48,166 nt of DNA from Bacteroidales bacterium (GTDB lineage Bacteria > Bacteroidota > Bacteroidia > Bacteroidales > UBA932), in assembly GCA_028691975.1 (NCBI GenBank), contig JAQUYF010000008.1:2341-50506 (forward strand), read 5' to 3'. Positions 1-8,825 of the stretch are shown here, one piece after another; the first letter of the stretch is position 1, and every line of letters starts with the position of its first letter. A program made the translations under genes and the position numbers. Below the pieces are notes generated by a model. It made no database searches and was not told the origin of the DNA. It saw only the letters and a list, made by a program, of their open reading frames with translations.

Positions 1-66
1 AGATCGAGCGGTAATCCGCCGAAGGGCCGCCGCGATCCGGCGCTGGCCATCGGCCGCATCCATGTG

Positions 67-107
67 AAAAAAGAGAGCCGACTGATTCGTAAAATCGGCC
101 GGTTCTC
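67..107 (-). terminator. Rho-independent terminator on the minus strand, at a suspected contig junction
   Basis: Read on the minus strand, GAGAACCGGCCGATT (107-93) pairs with AATCAGTCGGCTCTC (87-73) across a 5-base loop, with 12 Watson-Crick pairs, one G-U and two mismatches. Six Ts (72-67) follow directly. This is a textbook intrinsic terminator, but the DNA it would terminate (to its right) is the plus-strand atp operon. The stretch is also far richer in GC than the rest of the window. Confidence 0.7.
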
Positions 108-493
108 AGGAAGAGGAAGCTTATACTCAGGTGCTGTCTATTCTCAAGGGCACGCCACAACGCCCGCTGTGCCAAAGCCTCGTCTCTTTCACTAAAATGG
201 TCATAAGGCGCAAGCGCGAGAAATATATCTCCTTTATCCTGTACTCTTACGTAGAACAGTACAAAAAGCGTAACAACATCATTGATGTAATTATCACAAC
301 GGCTCATCCCATAGAAGAGGCCACTGCATACAGGATAGCGGAATTTTCATCACCTGAGACTACAGGCAAGAAAGTTCAGCTCACCCAACTTGTAAATCCG
401 GCCATCATAGGAGGTTATACGTTGCGAATCAACAATATTCTGATAGATGCAAGCTTATCTCGTCAGATAGACGATCTAAAACAAATCTTATGA
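107..493 (+). CDS. atpH: ATP synthase F1 delta subunit, 5'-truncated
   Basis: Delta (OSCP) subunit of F-type ATP synthase, part of the peripheral stalk that holds the F1 head to the membrane b subunits. The C-terminal half is clear: an R-R-K-R-E-K-Y-I-S-F stretch as in the family's middle helices, then L-V-N-P-A-I-I-G-G-Y-T-L-R-I and I-D-A-S-L-S, the hallmark delta C-terminus. Family members are about 180 residues. Only about 128 are readable here, with no ATG; the frame is open from base 86 but those codons overlap a GC-rich hairpin unlike coding sequence of this genome. About 50-60 N-terminal residues are therefore missing, apparently because the left edge is chimeric. The stop overlaps the atpA start (ATGA). 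The family call is firm; the start given is only where homology becomes believable. Confidence 0.85.
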   Translation, partial: QEEEAYTQVLSILKGTPQRPLCQSLVSFTKMVIRRKREKYISFILYSYVEQYKKRNNIIDVIITTAHPIEEATAYRIAEFSSPETTGKKVQLTQLVNPAIIGGYTLRINNILIDASLSRQIDDLKQIL

Positions 494-2073
494 GTAGAAC
501 AGACAGTATTAAGCCGGAGGAAATATCCGAAATCCTGCTTTCCGAATTACAGGACATCAAATTATCTTCAAAATATGAAGAAGTGGGCACCGTATTGCAG
601 GTTGGAGACGGAGTAGTACAAATATACGGACTTGACCACGCAGAATCCCAAGAGGTGCTCATGTTCGACAACGGAACGAAAGCCGTAATTATGAATTTGG
701 AAGAGGACTATGTCAGTGCCATTCTTTTAGGTCCGACTGACCTTGTAGAAGAGGGTGACACAGTTCACAGAACTAAACGGACTCCGTGCATTGCCGTAAG
801 TGAGAAGATGTTGGGCCGCGTCATCAACTCCTTTGGAGAGCCTATTGACGGTCATGGACCAATTGAGGGAGAAAGTGTCATGATGCCTGTTGAGCGAAAG
901 GCACCGGGGGTTATTTTCCGCCAGCCGGTAAAAGAACCTCTCCAGACAGGTCTGATCGCAATTGACTCAATGATCCCTATCGGAAGGGGCCAGAGAGAGC
1001 TTATAATTGGGGACCGCCAGACAGGGAAGACAGCTATCGCCATCGATACAATCATCAATCAGCGATACGGCTTTGAACATGGAGACCCTGTATATTGCAT
1101 CTATGTGGCTATCGGCCAAAAGGCCTCAACAGTAGCCTCCATTGTAGAGACGCTCCGTCAGAAGGGTGCTCTCGAATATACCGTTGTCGTCACAGCAGGT
1201 GCCGCAGACTCTGCTGCAATGCAATATTTTGCTCCATTCTCAGGGGCTGCAATAGGAGAATATTTCCGTGACACCGGACGACATGCTCTTGTAGTTTACG
1301 ACGATCTCTCCAAGCAGGCCGTGGCATATCGTGAGGTCTCCCTCCTGCTGCGCCGCCCTTCGGGAAGAGAGGCATACCCGGGGGATATATTCTATCTGCA
1401 CTCACGTCTGTTGGAGCGTGCCGCAAAATTAATTGACCAACAAGAACTTATCGTTCACATGAATGACCTTCCTGAAAGCTTGAAAGGGAAGGTAAAGGGA
1501 GGAGGCTCGCTTACTGCCCTGCCTATTATTGAGACCCAGGCCGGAGATGTCGCAGCCTATATTCCTACGAATGTGATTTCCATCACAGATGGTCAGATCT
1601 TCCTTGATACCAACCTCTTCAATCAGGGTAACCGTCCCGCAATAAATGTCGGCATCTCCGTTTCCCGTGTGGGAGGAAATGCCCAAATCCCCGCAATGAA
1701 AAAGGTGGCGGGTTCCGCCAAAATCAACCAGGCTCAATACAGTGAACTGGAAAGTTTCTCCCGCTTCAGCGGAGATCTTGATCCTGTTACAGCCAGGACT
1801 TTGGATACCGGACGTAAAAACACTAAGCTTATGGTGCAGCCGCAATACTCTCCCTACAAGGTGGGAGAACAGATTGCCCTGCTCTACTGTTCAATGCATT
1901 CTCTGATGTCAAACATCAAGATTACACAGGTACCGGCCTTCATTAATAAGATGTTGGAGAGGCTGGCGGGCACTGAGGCCATTGCCTCACTGCAGAAAGG
2001 GCTGATTACAGATGAGATCGGAAAGAGTATTGAGACAATTGCCGCAGATGTCACTGCCGAATTAAGTAAATAA
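490..2073 (+). CDS. atpA: ATP synthase F1 alpha subunit
   Basis: Non-catalytic nucleotide-binding subunit of the F1 head, at the cytoplasmic face of the inner membrane. It has 527 residues (about 513 in E. coli). It shows the N-terminal beta-barrel, the Walker A sequence G-D-R-Q-T-G-K-T at about 174-181, the V-V-Y-D-D-L-S-K-Q segment that contains the Walker B strand, and the alpha signature P-A-I-N-V-G-I-S-V-S-R-V-G-G. The start overlaps the atpH stop by four bases, so translation is probably coupled; atpG follows after six bases. The beta and epsilon genes are not in this window, which fits the split atp arrangement known in Bacteroidetes. Confidence 0.98.
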   Translation: MSRTDSIKPEEISEILLSELQDIKLSSKYEEVGTVLQVGDGVVQIYGLDHAESQEVLMFDNGTKAVIMNLEEDYVSAILLGPTDLVEEGDTVHRTKRTPCIAVSEKMLGRVINSFGEPIDGHGPIEGESVMMPVERKAPGVIFRQPVKEPLQTGLIAIDSMIPIGRGQRELIIGDRQTGKTAIAIDTIINQRYGFEHGDPVYCIYVAIGQKASTVASIVETLRQKGALEYTVVVTAGAADSAAMQYFAPFSGAAIGEYFRDTGRHALVVYDDLSKQAVAYREVSLLLRRPSGREAYPGDIFYLHSRLLERAAKLIDQQELIVHMNDLPESLKGKVKGGGSLTALPIIETQAGDVAAYIPTNVISITDGQIFLDTNLFNQGNRPAINVGISVSRVGGNAQIPAMKKVAGSAKINQAQYSELESFSRFSGDLDPVTARTLDTGRKNTKLMVQPQYSPYKVGEQIALLYCSMHSLMSNIKITQVPAFINKMLERLAGTEAIASLQKGLITDEIGKSIETIAADVTAELSK

Positions 2074-2079
2074 AGACAA

Positions 2080-2943
2080 ATGGCTACACTGAAAGAGATA
2101 AAAACACGTATCGGAAGTGTGCAGAACACACTGAAAATCACCTCTGCAATGAAGATGGTCTCTTCGGCCAAGCTGCATCAGGCTCAAAATGCAGCCGTCT
2201 CTTTCAAGCTATACGATGATGCTGTCAATTCTCTCGTCGGCACGCTCAGAAGCGACACACCCTATGAATTGACATCTGTCTTTACCGACAGCCATGAAGT
2301 GAAACAACACGCCACAATAGTAGCCTTTGCCTCCGACAGTTCGCTGTGTGGAGCGTTCAATACCCTGTCGATACATAACTTCACAAAGGAGTTTGAAAAG
2401 ATGCAGCATAGCGGCTATACCGATATCACCGTCTATCCTGTCGGGGAAAAGATGGTTCAGGCAGCCACAAAAGCGGGATACACCTTATGCAAGGATTACA
2501 GTACCCTCTCCTCCAAATTCAGTTACGAAAAGACCTCCGCATTGGCAACTCACCTGACAGAGTTGTATGTAAGCGGGCGGACGGACAATGTCGCCATCGT
2601 TTACAGCCACTTCAAATCGATTGGAAAGCAGATTCCAACTCATATAACTCTATTGCCGATATCCCAATTTGAAAATAAGGCGGTTGAATTTAAGAACAGT
2701 TTTATTCGTGAACCACAGGCATCCGATCTTTACCACCAACTGCTCACAAAACTGATATCAACAAGACTTCACTCTATCCTTATTGACAGCATTATGGCAG
2801 AACAGGCAGCTCGAAGCGTGGCGATGCAGATAGCCACAGACGAAGCGGAGAAGCTGCTCAACGAACTCACTCTAACTTACAATAAATTGCGTCAAAAAGC
2901 CATTACAGACGAACTTTCGCTTCTTGCACAAAGCGATTACTAA
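2080..2943 (+). CDS. atpG: ATP synthase F1 gamma subunit
   Basis: Central rotor shaft of F1, linking the alpha3beta3 head to the c-ring. It has 287 residues, the usual length. The long N-terminal helix (L-K-E-I-K-T-R-I-G-S-V-Q-N-T-L-K-I-T-S-A-M) and the C-terminal coiled-coil helix with A-R-S-V-A-M-Q-I-A-T-D and N-K-L-R-Q-K-A-I-T-D-E-L are diagnostic. It is the last gene of the atp operon; its stop lies two bases from the stop of the convergent phosphohexomutase gene, with no obvious intrinsic terminator between them. Confidence 0.97.
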   Translation: MATLKEIKTRIGSVQNTLKITSAMKMVSSAKLHQAQNAAVSFKLYDDAVNSLVGTLRSDTPYELTSVFTDSHEVKQHATIVAFASDSSLCGAFNTLSIHNFTKEFEKMQHSGYTDITVYPVGEKMVQAATKAGYTLCKDYSTLSSKFSYEKTSALATHLTELYVSGRTDNVAIVYSHFKSIGKQIPTHITLLPISQFENKAVEFKNSFIREPQASDLYHQLLTKLISTRLHSILIDSIMAEQAARSVAMQIATDEAEKLLNELTLTYNKLRQKAITDELSLLAQSDY

Positions 2944-2945
2944 TA

Positions 2946-4295
2946 CTATTTTGCGAAACCCTCTATAATCTCACGGGCTTGAGCTACTTTTTCTTCAAGC
3001 AGTTCGATGGTCGTAGCTTCGCAAATAAATCTCAAGTAAGGTTCAGTATTTGACGGGCGGATATTAAACCACCAGTCAGGAAATTCAACTCGGTAACCGT
3101 CAAAATCGAAAACGGCCGCAGGTGTCTCTTTTGAGATAAAATACTTCTTCACAGCATCCATTGCCTCCTGTTTTCTCTCAAGACGGAAATTAATCTCACC
3201 TGAGTTTTGATAAGTTCTTATGGTTGACATCAATTGCGAAAATGATACGCCTTTCCTCTTGAAGTCTGCTATCACATCCAATATCAAGAGTGACGCAAGA
3301 AGACCGCTGTCTGAATAGAAGAAATCTCTAAAATAGTAATGTCCGGCAAGTTCTCCTCCATAAATTCCGTCAAGCTCCCTGAGCTTGCGTGCTGCAAAGG
3401 CCCGTCCCACTTTCCATGTCTCCATCTTTGCTCCCATAGGAGTCAAATATTCCCCTATCGCTTTCGAGCTGCGGATATCCTGAAGTACAATGCCCTTTTC
3501 TTTTTTCGTTTTGAAAAAATAGTTACCAAGCACAGCGATCATAAGATCCGGAGAAATAAACCCTCCCGTATCATCCACAAACATAACTCTATCCGCATCT
3601 CCGTCAAAGATCAACCCGACATCGCATTTATTGTTGATAACCAACTTCTGAAGATCAGCCACATTCTCCGGAATCAGAGGATTGGCTTCATGGTTGGGAA
3701 ACGTTCCATCCATCTCATCATAAATGTAAAGCGGCTGATCTCCGTATATCTTTTTAACAAAAAGTGCTGCCATACCATTGGATATGTCCATCCCTATCTT
3801 AAGGTTGGAATAATCCTTTTTGTACTGTAGAAGAAAATCAACGTACTCCTGATGAATGTTGAAATCATAAACATTCCCCCTCTTTGCAACAACCGGAGTC
3901 GGCTTTTTCTGCTGAATCCACTGCTCAACAGTACCAAGTCCCGTGTCATATCCTACAGGCAAGGCATCTTCTCTTGACACTTTTAATCCATTGTACTCTT
4001 TGGGATTGTGCGAAGCGGTAATTTGAACCGAAGCCTTGAATCCATGACGTGCCGTAGCATAATAAACCAGCGGAGTAGTACTCAATCCAAGATCATAAAC
4101 ATCTGCACCGGCATCTGTAATACCTTGTACGAGAGAATCCCTAATCTCTTGTGAGGAGACACGTACGTCTCTTCCAACCACAACTTTTGATGCCTGCAAA
4201 AGTTCAGGAATAAAATATCCGACCTTATAGGCCAAATCCTTATCAAAATCGACATTGTAGATACCTCTGATGTCGTATGCGTGAAAAGCTCCCAT
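2946..4295 (-). CDS. manB: Phosphomannomutase/phosphoglucomutase (alpha-D-phosphohexomutase)
   Basis: Interconverts hexose 6-phosphates and 1-phosphates (mannose and/or glucose) to feed GDP-mannose and other glycan precursors; cytoplasmic. At 449 residues it matches bacterial PMM/PGM. Seen: active-site loop T-A-S-H-N-P with phospho-Ser95, Mg-binding D-G-D-A-D-R at 231-236, the sugar-specificity loop G-E-L-A-G-H at about 314-319 and the phosphate-binding loop R-P-S-N-T-E-P at 413-419, so all four domains are intact. It lies two bases downstream of def and is probably co-transcribed. Substrate preference cannot be read from sequence, and the symbol is the conventional one for this family. Confidence 0.92.
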   Translation of the reverse strand: MGAFHAYDIRGIYNVDFDKDLAYKVGYFIPELLQASKVVVGRDVRVSSQEIRDSLVQGITDAGADVYDLGLSTTPLVYYATARHGFKASVQITASHNPKEYNGLKVSREDALPVGYDTGLGTVEQWIQQKKPTPVVAKRGNVYDFNIHQEYVDFLLQYKKDYSNLKIGMDISNGMAALFVKKIYGDQPLYIYDEMDGTFPNHEANPLIPENVADLQKLVINNKCDVGLIFDGDADRVMFVDDTGGFISPDLMIAVLGNYFFKTKKEKGIVLQDIRSSKAIGEYLTPMGAKMETWKVGRAFAARKLRELDGIYGGELAGHYYFRDFFYSDSGLLASLLILDVIADFKRKGVSFSQLMSTIRTYQNSGEINFRLERKQEAMDAVKKYFISKETPAAVFDFDGYRVEFPDWWFNIRPSNTEPYLRFICEATTIELLEEKVAQAREIIEGFAK

Positions 4296-4297
4296 AG

Positions 4298-4858
4298 TTA
4301 TTTTTTATCAGTTTTTACCTTGTAAGATGTGCGAACGCAACCCTTTGAAATGCCGACAAGTTTGGCGGCAAACATCTTTTTCCGAATAGGGGCAGCATGG
4401 TCTGTAAAGAGTATTCCGTCGAGATGGTCCATTTCGTGCTGAATCATGCGCGCGGCAAACAAATCGAATTCCTCTTCCATCTCCTTGAACTCTTCATTAA
4501 CATATTTAACTTTGATGACTTTTGGTCTGGTGATCTCCGCATCAAGATTGGGAACGCTCAAACATCCCTCTGAATATTCAATCTGCTCTTCGCTCCTGTA
4601 TGTAAACACGGGATTGATCATTACGCGTTTGAATCCCTTCAAATATGGATAGGTTTCGGCAAAATCGTCTCCATCTACTATGAGAACACGTATGGAACGG
4701 CCGACTTGAGGAGCAGCGATACCACATCCGTCAGCATGCTTCATCGTCTCATACATATCGTCAATAAACTGTTTAAGCCCCTCTTCTTTCTCAATATCCA
4801 CCTCACGGGCAACTTCCCGCAGCACTTGTGAACCATACAAATAAATAGGCAGTGTCAT
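4298..4858 (-). CDS. def: Peptide deformylase
   Basis: Removes the formyl group from the N-terminal methionine of new proteins; an Fe/Zn metallohydrolase of the cytoplasm. It has 186 residues. All three motifs are intact: G-C-G-I-A-A-P-Q at 44-51, E-G-C-L-S at 97-101 (Cys99 metal ligand) and H-E-M-D-H at 141-145 (two His ligands and the catalytic Glu). The phosphohexomutase follows after two bases. A TACCTTTG -7-like box (4891-4884, minus) lies inside the last codons of ruvX, but a TTTG at 23 bases is not ideally spaced, so def may also be read from the ruvX promoter. Confidence 0.97.
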   Translation of the reverse strand: MTLPIYLYGSQVLREVAREVDIEKEEGLKQFIDDMYETMKHADGCGIAAPQVGRSIRVLIVDGDDFAETYPYLKGFKRVMINPVFTYRSEEQIEYSEGCLSVPNLDAEITRPKVIKVKYVNEEFKEMEEEFDLFAARMIQHEMDHLDGILFTDHAAPIRKKMFAAKLVGISKGCVRTSYKVKTDKK

Positions 4859-4878
4859 ATCTTGTTTAAAATTTTATA

Positions 4879-5313
4879 TTATACAAAGGTAACCATTTTA
4901 CTGTTACTTCTGTCCAAATATGTCTGGAGTATAAGAGCGGCACTCACTTTGTCAACAGCACCCTTCTCCCTGCGATCCATCTTTTTCACTCCACTGTCAA
5001 TAAGAGACCGTTGAGCAAGAACAGAAGTAAACCTTTCATCTTCAAGTGTCACAGGAGTATCTGCAAATTGCTTTTTCAGCAAGTTGAGAAAGGCATCCAC
5101 GAAACGGGCGGCCTCTGACGGAGTGTTGTCCAAGTTCATCGGATACCCCACAACAAAACGCTCAATGTGCTCATTTTGGGAGTACTTTTTAAGATATTCT
5201 ATTATCTTTGCAGACGGAATCGTATCCAACGGAGAGGCAAAAATACGGAGCGGATCGCTAACTGCGACTCCCACTCTTTTCTTTCCATAATCAATTCCTA
5301 TTATTCTATCCAT
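4879..5313 (-). CDS. ruvX: Putative Holliday junction resolvase / pre-16S rRNA nuclease
   Basis: YqgF/RuvX family with an RNase H fold; in other bacteria it trims the 5' end of 16S pre-rRNA and was earlier assigned to Holliday junction resolution. It has 144 residues, the normal length. Candidate metal ligands are Asp8 (in G-I-D-Y-G-K-K-R-V-G), the acidic group at 91-93 in E-D-E-R-F-T-S, and Asp121 (D-K-V-S-A-A). It heads the minus-strand unit ruvX-def-mutase and starts only 21 bases from the start of the divergent M23 peptidase gene. Confidence 0.93.
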   Translation of the reverse strand: MDRIIGIDYGKKRVGVAVSDPLRIFASPLDTIPSAKIIEYLKKYSQNEHIERFVVGYPMNLDNTPSEAARFVDAFLNLLKKQFADTPVTLEDERFTSVLAQRSLIDSGVKKMDRREKGAVDKVSAALILQTYLDRSNSKMVTFV

Positions 5314-5317
5314 AACG

Positions 5318-5325
5318 CAAAGTTA
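5318..5325 (-). promoter_or_regulatory. -7 box of the ruvX promoter, almost touching the start codon
   Basis: TAACTTTG on the minus strand matches the Bacteroidetes TAnnTTTG -7 element. Only four bases separate it from the ruvX ATG (5313), so transcription would begin at or within a base or two of the start codon. Confidence 0.55.
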
Positions 5326-5334
5326 ATTTTTTAT

Positions 5335-6204
5335 ATGGCAAAACAAGCAAGACGGCAAAAAGAAAAGAGATCGAACAACAATTTGCGCATCAACATTATC
5401 AACAGCGATTCGCACAAGGCTCTGTTCTCTGTCAAGTTTACCAAATTCACTCTCATACTGGTGCTTTCGCTGTTTATCCTGCTGCTAATAGTCGGAACAT
5501 ACCTTGTAACTTCCCGCACTGCGGTAAAATATACTATTCCCGGATATCCTTCAGCCGCAACCAAGCAGATGGCAGTTGAAAATGTCATCAAAATAGATTC
5601 CCTTGAGAGAATAATCGAGATGTGGTCAATGCAGCTGACCAATATCCAGAGAATTGTATCGGGAAGAGAACCTGTCGCCATGGACAGTATTGCTCAGAGA
5701 AAAAATGACGGTACCATTGACGCAGCTTCACGCGAGATGTACGCCAAAGATGACTCCATCCTTCGGGAGGAAATCCTGAAGCAGGAAAGATTCAACATCT
5801 CTTACAACACAAAGAAAAAGATTGAGCAGATAGAGGGACTGCACTTCTTTACGCCCGTAAAGGGGATAATAACGGAGGATTACAACAAGGCCATCAACCA
5901 TCCGTTCGTGGATATTGCGGCAGCCGTTAATACTATCGTCTATGCAGTACTCGACGGAACTGTAGTATATGCAGGATGGAACGACGATACCGGATATACA
6001 ATTCAGATACAGCATGACAACGATATCATTTCAACCTACAAACATAACGAAAAACTCCTCAAAAGCGTTGGTGATAAAGTGACAGCCGGCACTCCTATTG
6101 CATTAGTCGGAAATACCGGAAATCTGAGCACGGGCAGCCACCTCCACTTCGAACTGTGGCACAAAGGTGAGGCTGTGGACCCTACCCTGTACATCAAATT
6201 CTGA
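5335..6204 (+). CDS. M23-family (LytM-type) peptidase, membrane-anchored
   Basis: Probable peptidoglycan endopeptidase or regulator, anchored in the inner membrane and acting in the periplasm. It has 289 residues: a basic N-terminus, one membrane segment (about 37-58), a helical linker, and a C-terminal M23 domain. The domain keeps H-P-F-V-D (first zinc His and Asp), Y-K-H-N and the H-L-H-F-E-L HxH motif, so it may be catalytically active. The frame is open to 5167, but that extension runs through ruvX; ATG 5335 followed by Lys/Arg-rich residues is the better start. dxr follows after six bases. Confidence 0.9.
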   Translation: MAKQARRQKEKRSNNNLRINIINSDSHKALFSVKFTKFTLILVLSLFILLLIVGTYLVTSRTAVKYTIPGYPSAATKQMAVENVIKIDSLERIIEMWSMQLTNIQRIVSGREPVAMDSIAQRKNDGTIDAASREMYAKDDSILREEILKQERFNISYNTKKKIEQIEGLHFFTPVKGIITEDYNKAINHPFVDIAAAVNTIVYAVLDGTVVYAGWNDDTGYTIQIQHDNDIISTYKHNEKLLKSVGDKVTAGTPIALVGNTGNLSTGSHLHFELWHKGEAVDPTLYIKF

Positions 6205-6209
6205 TTGTA

Positions 6210-7379
6210 ATGACTACTGCTGAACAGAAAAGGCACCTCGCAATCCTCGGCTCGACCGGATCAATAGGGACTCAGGCCTTAGATGTGATAGGACAGCATC
6301 CGGAGCTATTTGAGGTTGAGTTGCTTACCGCAAACACTAACAGTTCTCTTCTGATAGAACAAGCCATCAAATTCAAGCCCAACGCTGTTGTGATATGCGA
6401 TGAAAGCAAGTATGAGGAAGTATCTCAAGCTCTTGATCCTCACTATATTAAAGTCTTCACGGGGATTGACTCAATTTGCGATCTTGTTAAGGGGAGCAAC
6501 ATTGATATGGTGCTGACTGCTATGGTTGGCTTTAGCGGACTGAAGCCGACTGTTTCTGCCATTAAGGCCGGCAAAATCATAGCTCTGGCCAATAAAGAGA
6601 CTCTTGTCGCTGCAGGCAAGATTATCATCTCTCTTGCAAAGCAGTACGGGGCATCCATCATTCCTGTAGATTCTGAACATTCCGCTATCTTCCAATGTCT
6701 TCAGGGAGAGCATGCCAAGATTGAAAAATTGCTTCTGACAGGCTCAGGAGGCCCATTTTTGCATTCTACAAAGGAAGAACTTGCCAAAGCCACCAAAGCT
6801 GAAGCATTGAACCATCCCCGCTGGAAAATGGGCGCGAAAGTCACAATAGACTCTGCGAGTCTGATGAACAAGGGTCTCGAAATTATTGAAGCAAAGTGGC
6901 TGTTCAACATCGATCCTAAAGAGATTGAGGTGGTTATTCATCCTCAGAGTATCATTCACTCAATGGTACAGTTTTCGGACGGATCTGTAATAGCACAACT
7001 TAGCCACCCGGATATGCGCATTCCCATACAATTTGCTCTCTCCTACCCCTACCGCGTAGATCTGGACTCCGTGCGTCTCAATTTTGCACAACTTGGACAA
7101 ATGACATTTTTCTCTCCGGATTTAGATAAATTTCCGTGTCTGAGGCTTGCCTACAAAGCCCTTGAAATGGGCGGAAATGCACCCTGCATTATGAATGCAG
7201 CCAATGAGGTCGCCGTTCATGCCTTTCTCAGTGAGAAAATACGGTTTATGGAGATTCCCGAAGTCATTTTCAACACTTTGGAAAAAGCCTCTTTTGTCCT
7301 CAATCCTGATATAGATGCAATTTATAGCACGGATTTTGAAGCAAAACAAATTGCCTTAAAACTGATAAAAACAAAATAA
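6210..7379 (+). CDS. dxr: 1-deoxy-D-xylulose 5-phosphate reductoisomerase
   Basis: First committed enzyme of the MEP isoprenoid pathway: NADPH-dependent conversion of DXP to MEP in the cytoplasm. It has 389 residues. Seen: NADPH-binding G-S-T-G-S-I-G at 14-20, A-N-K-E-T-L at about 127-132, metal-binding D-S-E-H-S with Asp154 and Glu156, the G-S-G-G-P-F loop near 180, and N-K-G-L-E in the metal/substrate site. The spacing to rseP is five bases; this dxr-rseP pairing is common. ispF of the same pathway is also in this window, at 37648-38130. Confidence 0.98.
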   Translation: MTTAEQKRHLAILGSTGSIGTQALDVIGQHPELFEVELLTANTNSSLLIEQAIKFKPNAVVICDESKYEEVSQALDPHYIKVFTGIDSICDLVKGSNIDMVLTAMVGFSGLKPTVSAIKAGKIIALANKETLVAAGKIIISLAKQYGASIIPVDSEHSAIFQCLQGEHAKIEKLLLTGSGGPFLHSTKEELAKATKAEALNHPRWKMGAKVTIDSASLMNKGLEIIEAKWLFNIDPKEIEVVIHPQSIIHSMVQFSDGSVIAQLSHPDMRIPIQFALSYPYRVDLDSVRLNFAQLGQMTFFSPDLDKFPCLRLAYKALEMGGNAPCIMNAANEVAVHAFLSEKIRFMEIPEVIFNTLEKASFVLNPDIDAIYSTDFEAKQIALKLIKTK

Positions 7380-7384
7380 CAATA

Positions 7385-8818
7385 ATGGTTATACTGATCA
7401 AGATTATTCAAGTCATCTTTGCCCTTTCGTTACTGGTGTTAATCCACGAGTTCGGGCACTATTTATTCGCAAAACTATTTAAAACAAGAGTTGATAAGTT
7501 TTACCTCTTTTTTAATATAAAGTTCTCGATTATGAGAGCTAAAAAGATCAACGGAAAGTGGCAATTCAAGTTCTTTACAAAGAATTTGCCCGATTACGAA
7601 GGAGAGACTCCCATTGATATAAACACCTTGCCGGAAGATGACTGGAGAAGATATCCCGAACATACGGAGTATGGAATAGGCTGGCTGCCGCTTGGCGGCT
7701 TCTGCAAAATTGCAGGTATGATTGACGAGTCTATGGACAAAGAGGCAATGAAACAGCCACCTCAACCATGGGAATTTAGAACAAAACCTGCGTGGCAGCG
7801 CTTCTTTATCATGTTTGGAGGTGTTCTGTTTAACTTCATCCTTGCAATCGTACTTTACGGAGCCATCCTGCATACATGGGGTGAACAATACCTTAAAAAT
7901 GAAGATGCTACATACGGTATAGCTGTCAATGATCTCTCATACGAGATAGGTTTCCGTGACGGAGACAAGGTATTGTCGCTTGACGGTGAGGTACCGAAAG
8001 ATTTTCACCAGATTCAAGTCGATATAGTCCGTTCTCAAGTAGAGAAAGTTGTGGTACTGCGTGGAGCAGACACTGTCACCGTAAATATTGATCCCATCTA
8101 TATTCCTGCAATACTGAATACTCCCGGCATGTTCGATTTGGCGTTCCCGTTTATCGTAACAGATGTACCTGAAGGCTCTATCAATGAACATTCGGGCATC
8201 ATGGCCAATGATGAGATGACTGCTCTGAACGACTCTTCCATGTTTATTGTTCAGGCCATCCAGAGAGAACTGCTCAAGCACAAGGCCGATTCCGTTGCCG
8301 CCACTTTCAAAAGAGGAGAAGAGTCGGTAGTCGTGCCACTGCTGGTTGATACATCCGGGCTGATTCAAGTCCACATTCAAAATGATCTGACCAAACTTTT
8401 CAACGTTACCGAAAATGATTACTCCCTGCTAAGTTCAATCCCTGCCGGTTGTGTGAAAGCATGGAATGTGATCAAAAATTATATCAAGGAGCTGGGACTC
8501 ATTTTCTCACCGAAAACGGAAGCATACAAATCTGTAGGAAGTTTCATTTCCATAGGAAAAATATTCCCTGGAACATGGGACTGGTACAGGGTATGGAGTC
8601 TGACAGCGATGCTCTCAATTATGCTTGGGGTGCTCAACATTCTCCCTATTCCCGCCCTTGACGGAGGACATATTCTCTTCCTGCTAATTGAGATTATCAC
8701 GGGACACAAGCCGAGCGACAAAGCACTTGAGATAGCACAGACTATCGGTATGATTCTACTCATAGCACTTATGGTACTTGCCTTTGGAAATGATATTAGA
8801 GGACTATTTATAAAATAA
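7385..8818 (+). CDS. rseP: RIP metalloprotease RseP (site-2 protease, M50)
   Basis: Inner-membrane zinc protease that cuts transmembrane segments, classically of anti-sigma factors and signal-peptide remnants. It has 477 residues. H-E-F-G-H at 21-25 sits in the first membrane helix, and the second metal motif N-I-L-P-I-P-A-L-D-G-G-H is at 418-429 (Asp426) in a late helix. Between them are two PDZ-like stretches, about 190-260 and 270-330. The insertion between the first helix and P-L-G-G-F-C-K-I is longer than in E. coli, which is usual for Bacteroidetes. Its substrate is not encoded here. Confidence 0.96.
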   Translation: MVILIKIIQVIFALSLLVLIHEFGHYLFAKLFKTRVDKFYLFFNIKFSIMRAKKINGKWQFKFFTKNLPDYEGETPIDINTLPEDDWRRYPEHTEYGIGWLPLGGFCKIAGMIDESMDKEAMKQPPQPWEFRTKPAWQRFFIMFGGVLFNFILAIVLYGAILHTWGEQYLKNEDATYGIAVNDLSYEIGFRDGDKVLSLDGEVPKDFHQIQVDIVRSQVEKVVVLRGADTVTVNIDPIYIPAILNTPGMFDLAFPFIVTDVPEGSINEHSGIMANDEMTALNDSSMFIVQAIQRELLKHKADSVAATFKRGEESVVVPLLVDTSGLIQVHIQNDLTKLFNVTENDYSLLSSIPAGCVKAWNVIKNYIKELGLIFSPKTEAYKSVGSFISIGKIFPGTWDWYRVWSLTAMLSIMLGVLNILPIPALDGGHILFLLIEIITGHKPSDKALEIAQTIGMILLIALMVLAFGNDIRGLFIK

Positions 8819-8825
8819 TACATAT

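Noticed and set aside
1429-1845. 138-codon minus-strand frame within atpA
   Set aside because: Antisense to a strongly conserved gene, without motif or promoter.
5167-5334. Longer start for the M23 peptidase
   Set aside because: The extra 56 residues are antisense to ruvX and would precede the anchor helix with unlike sequence.
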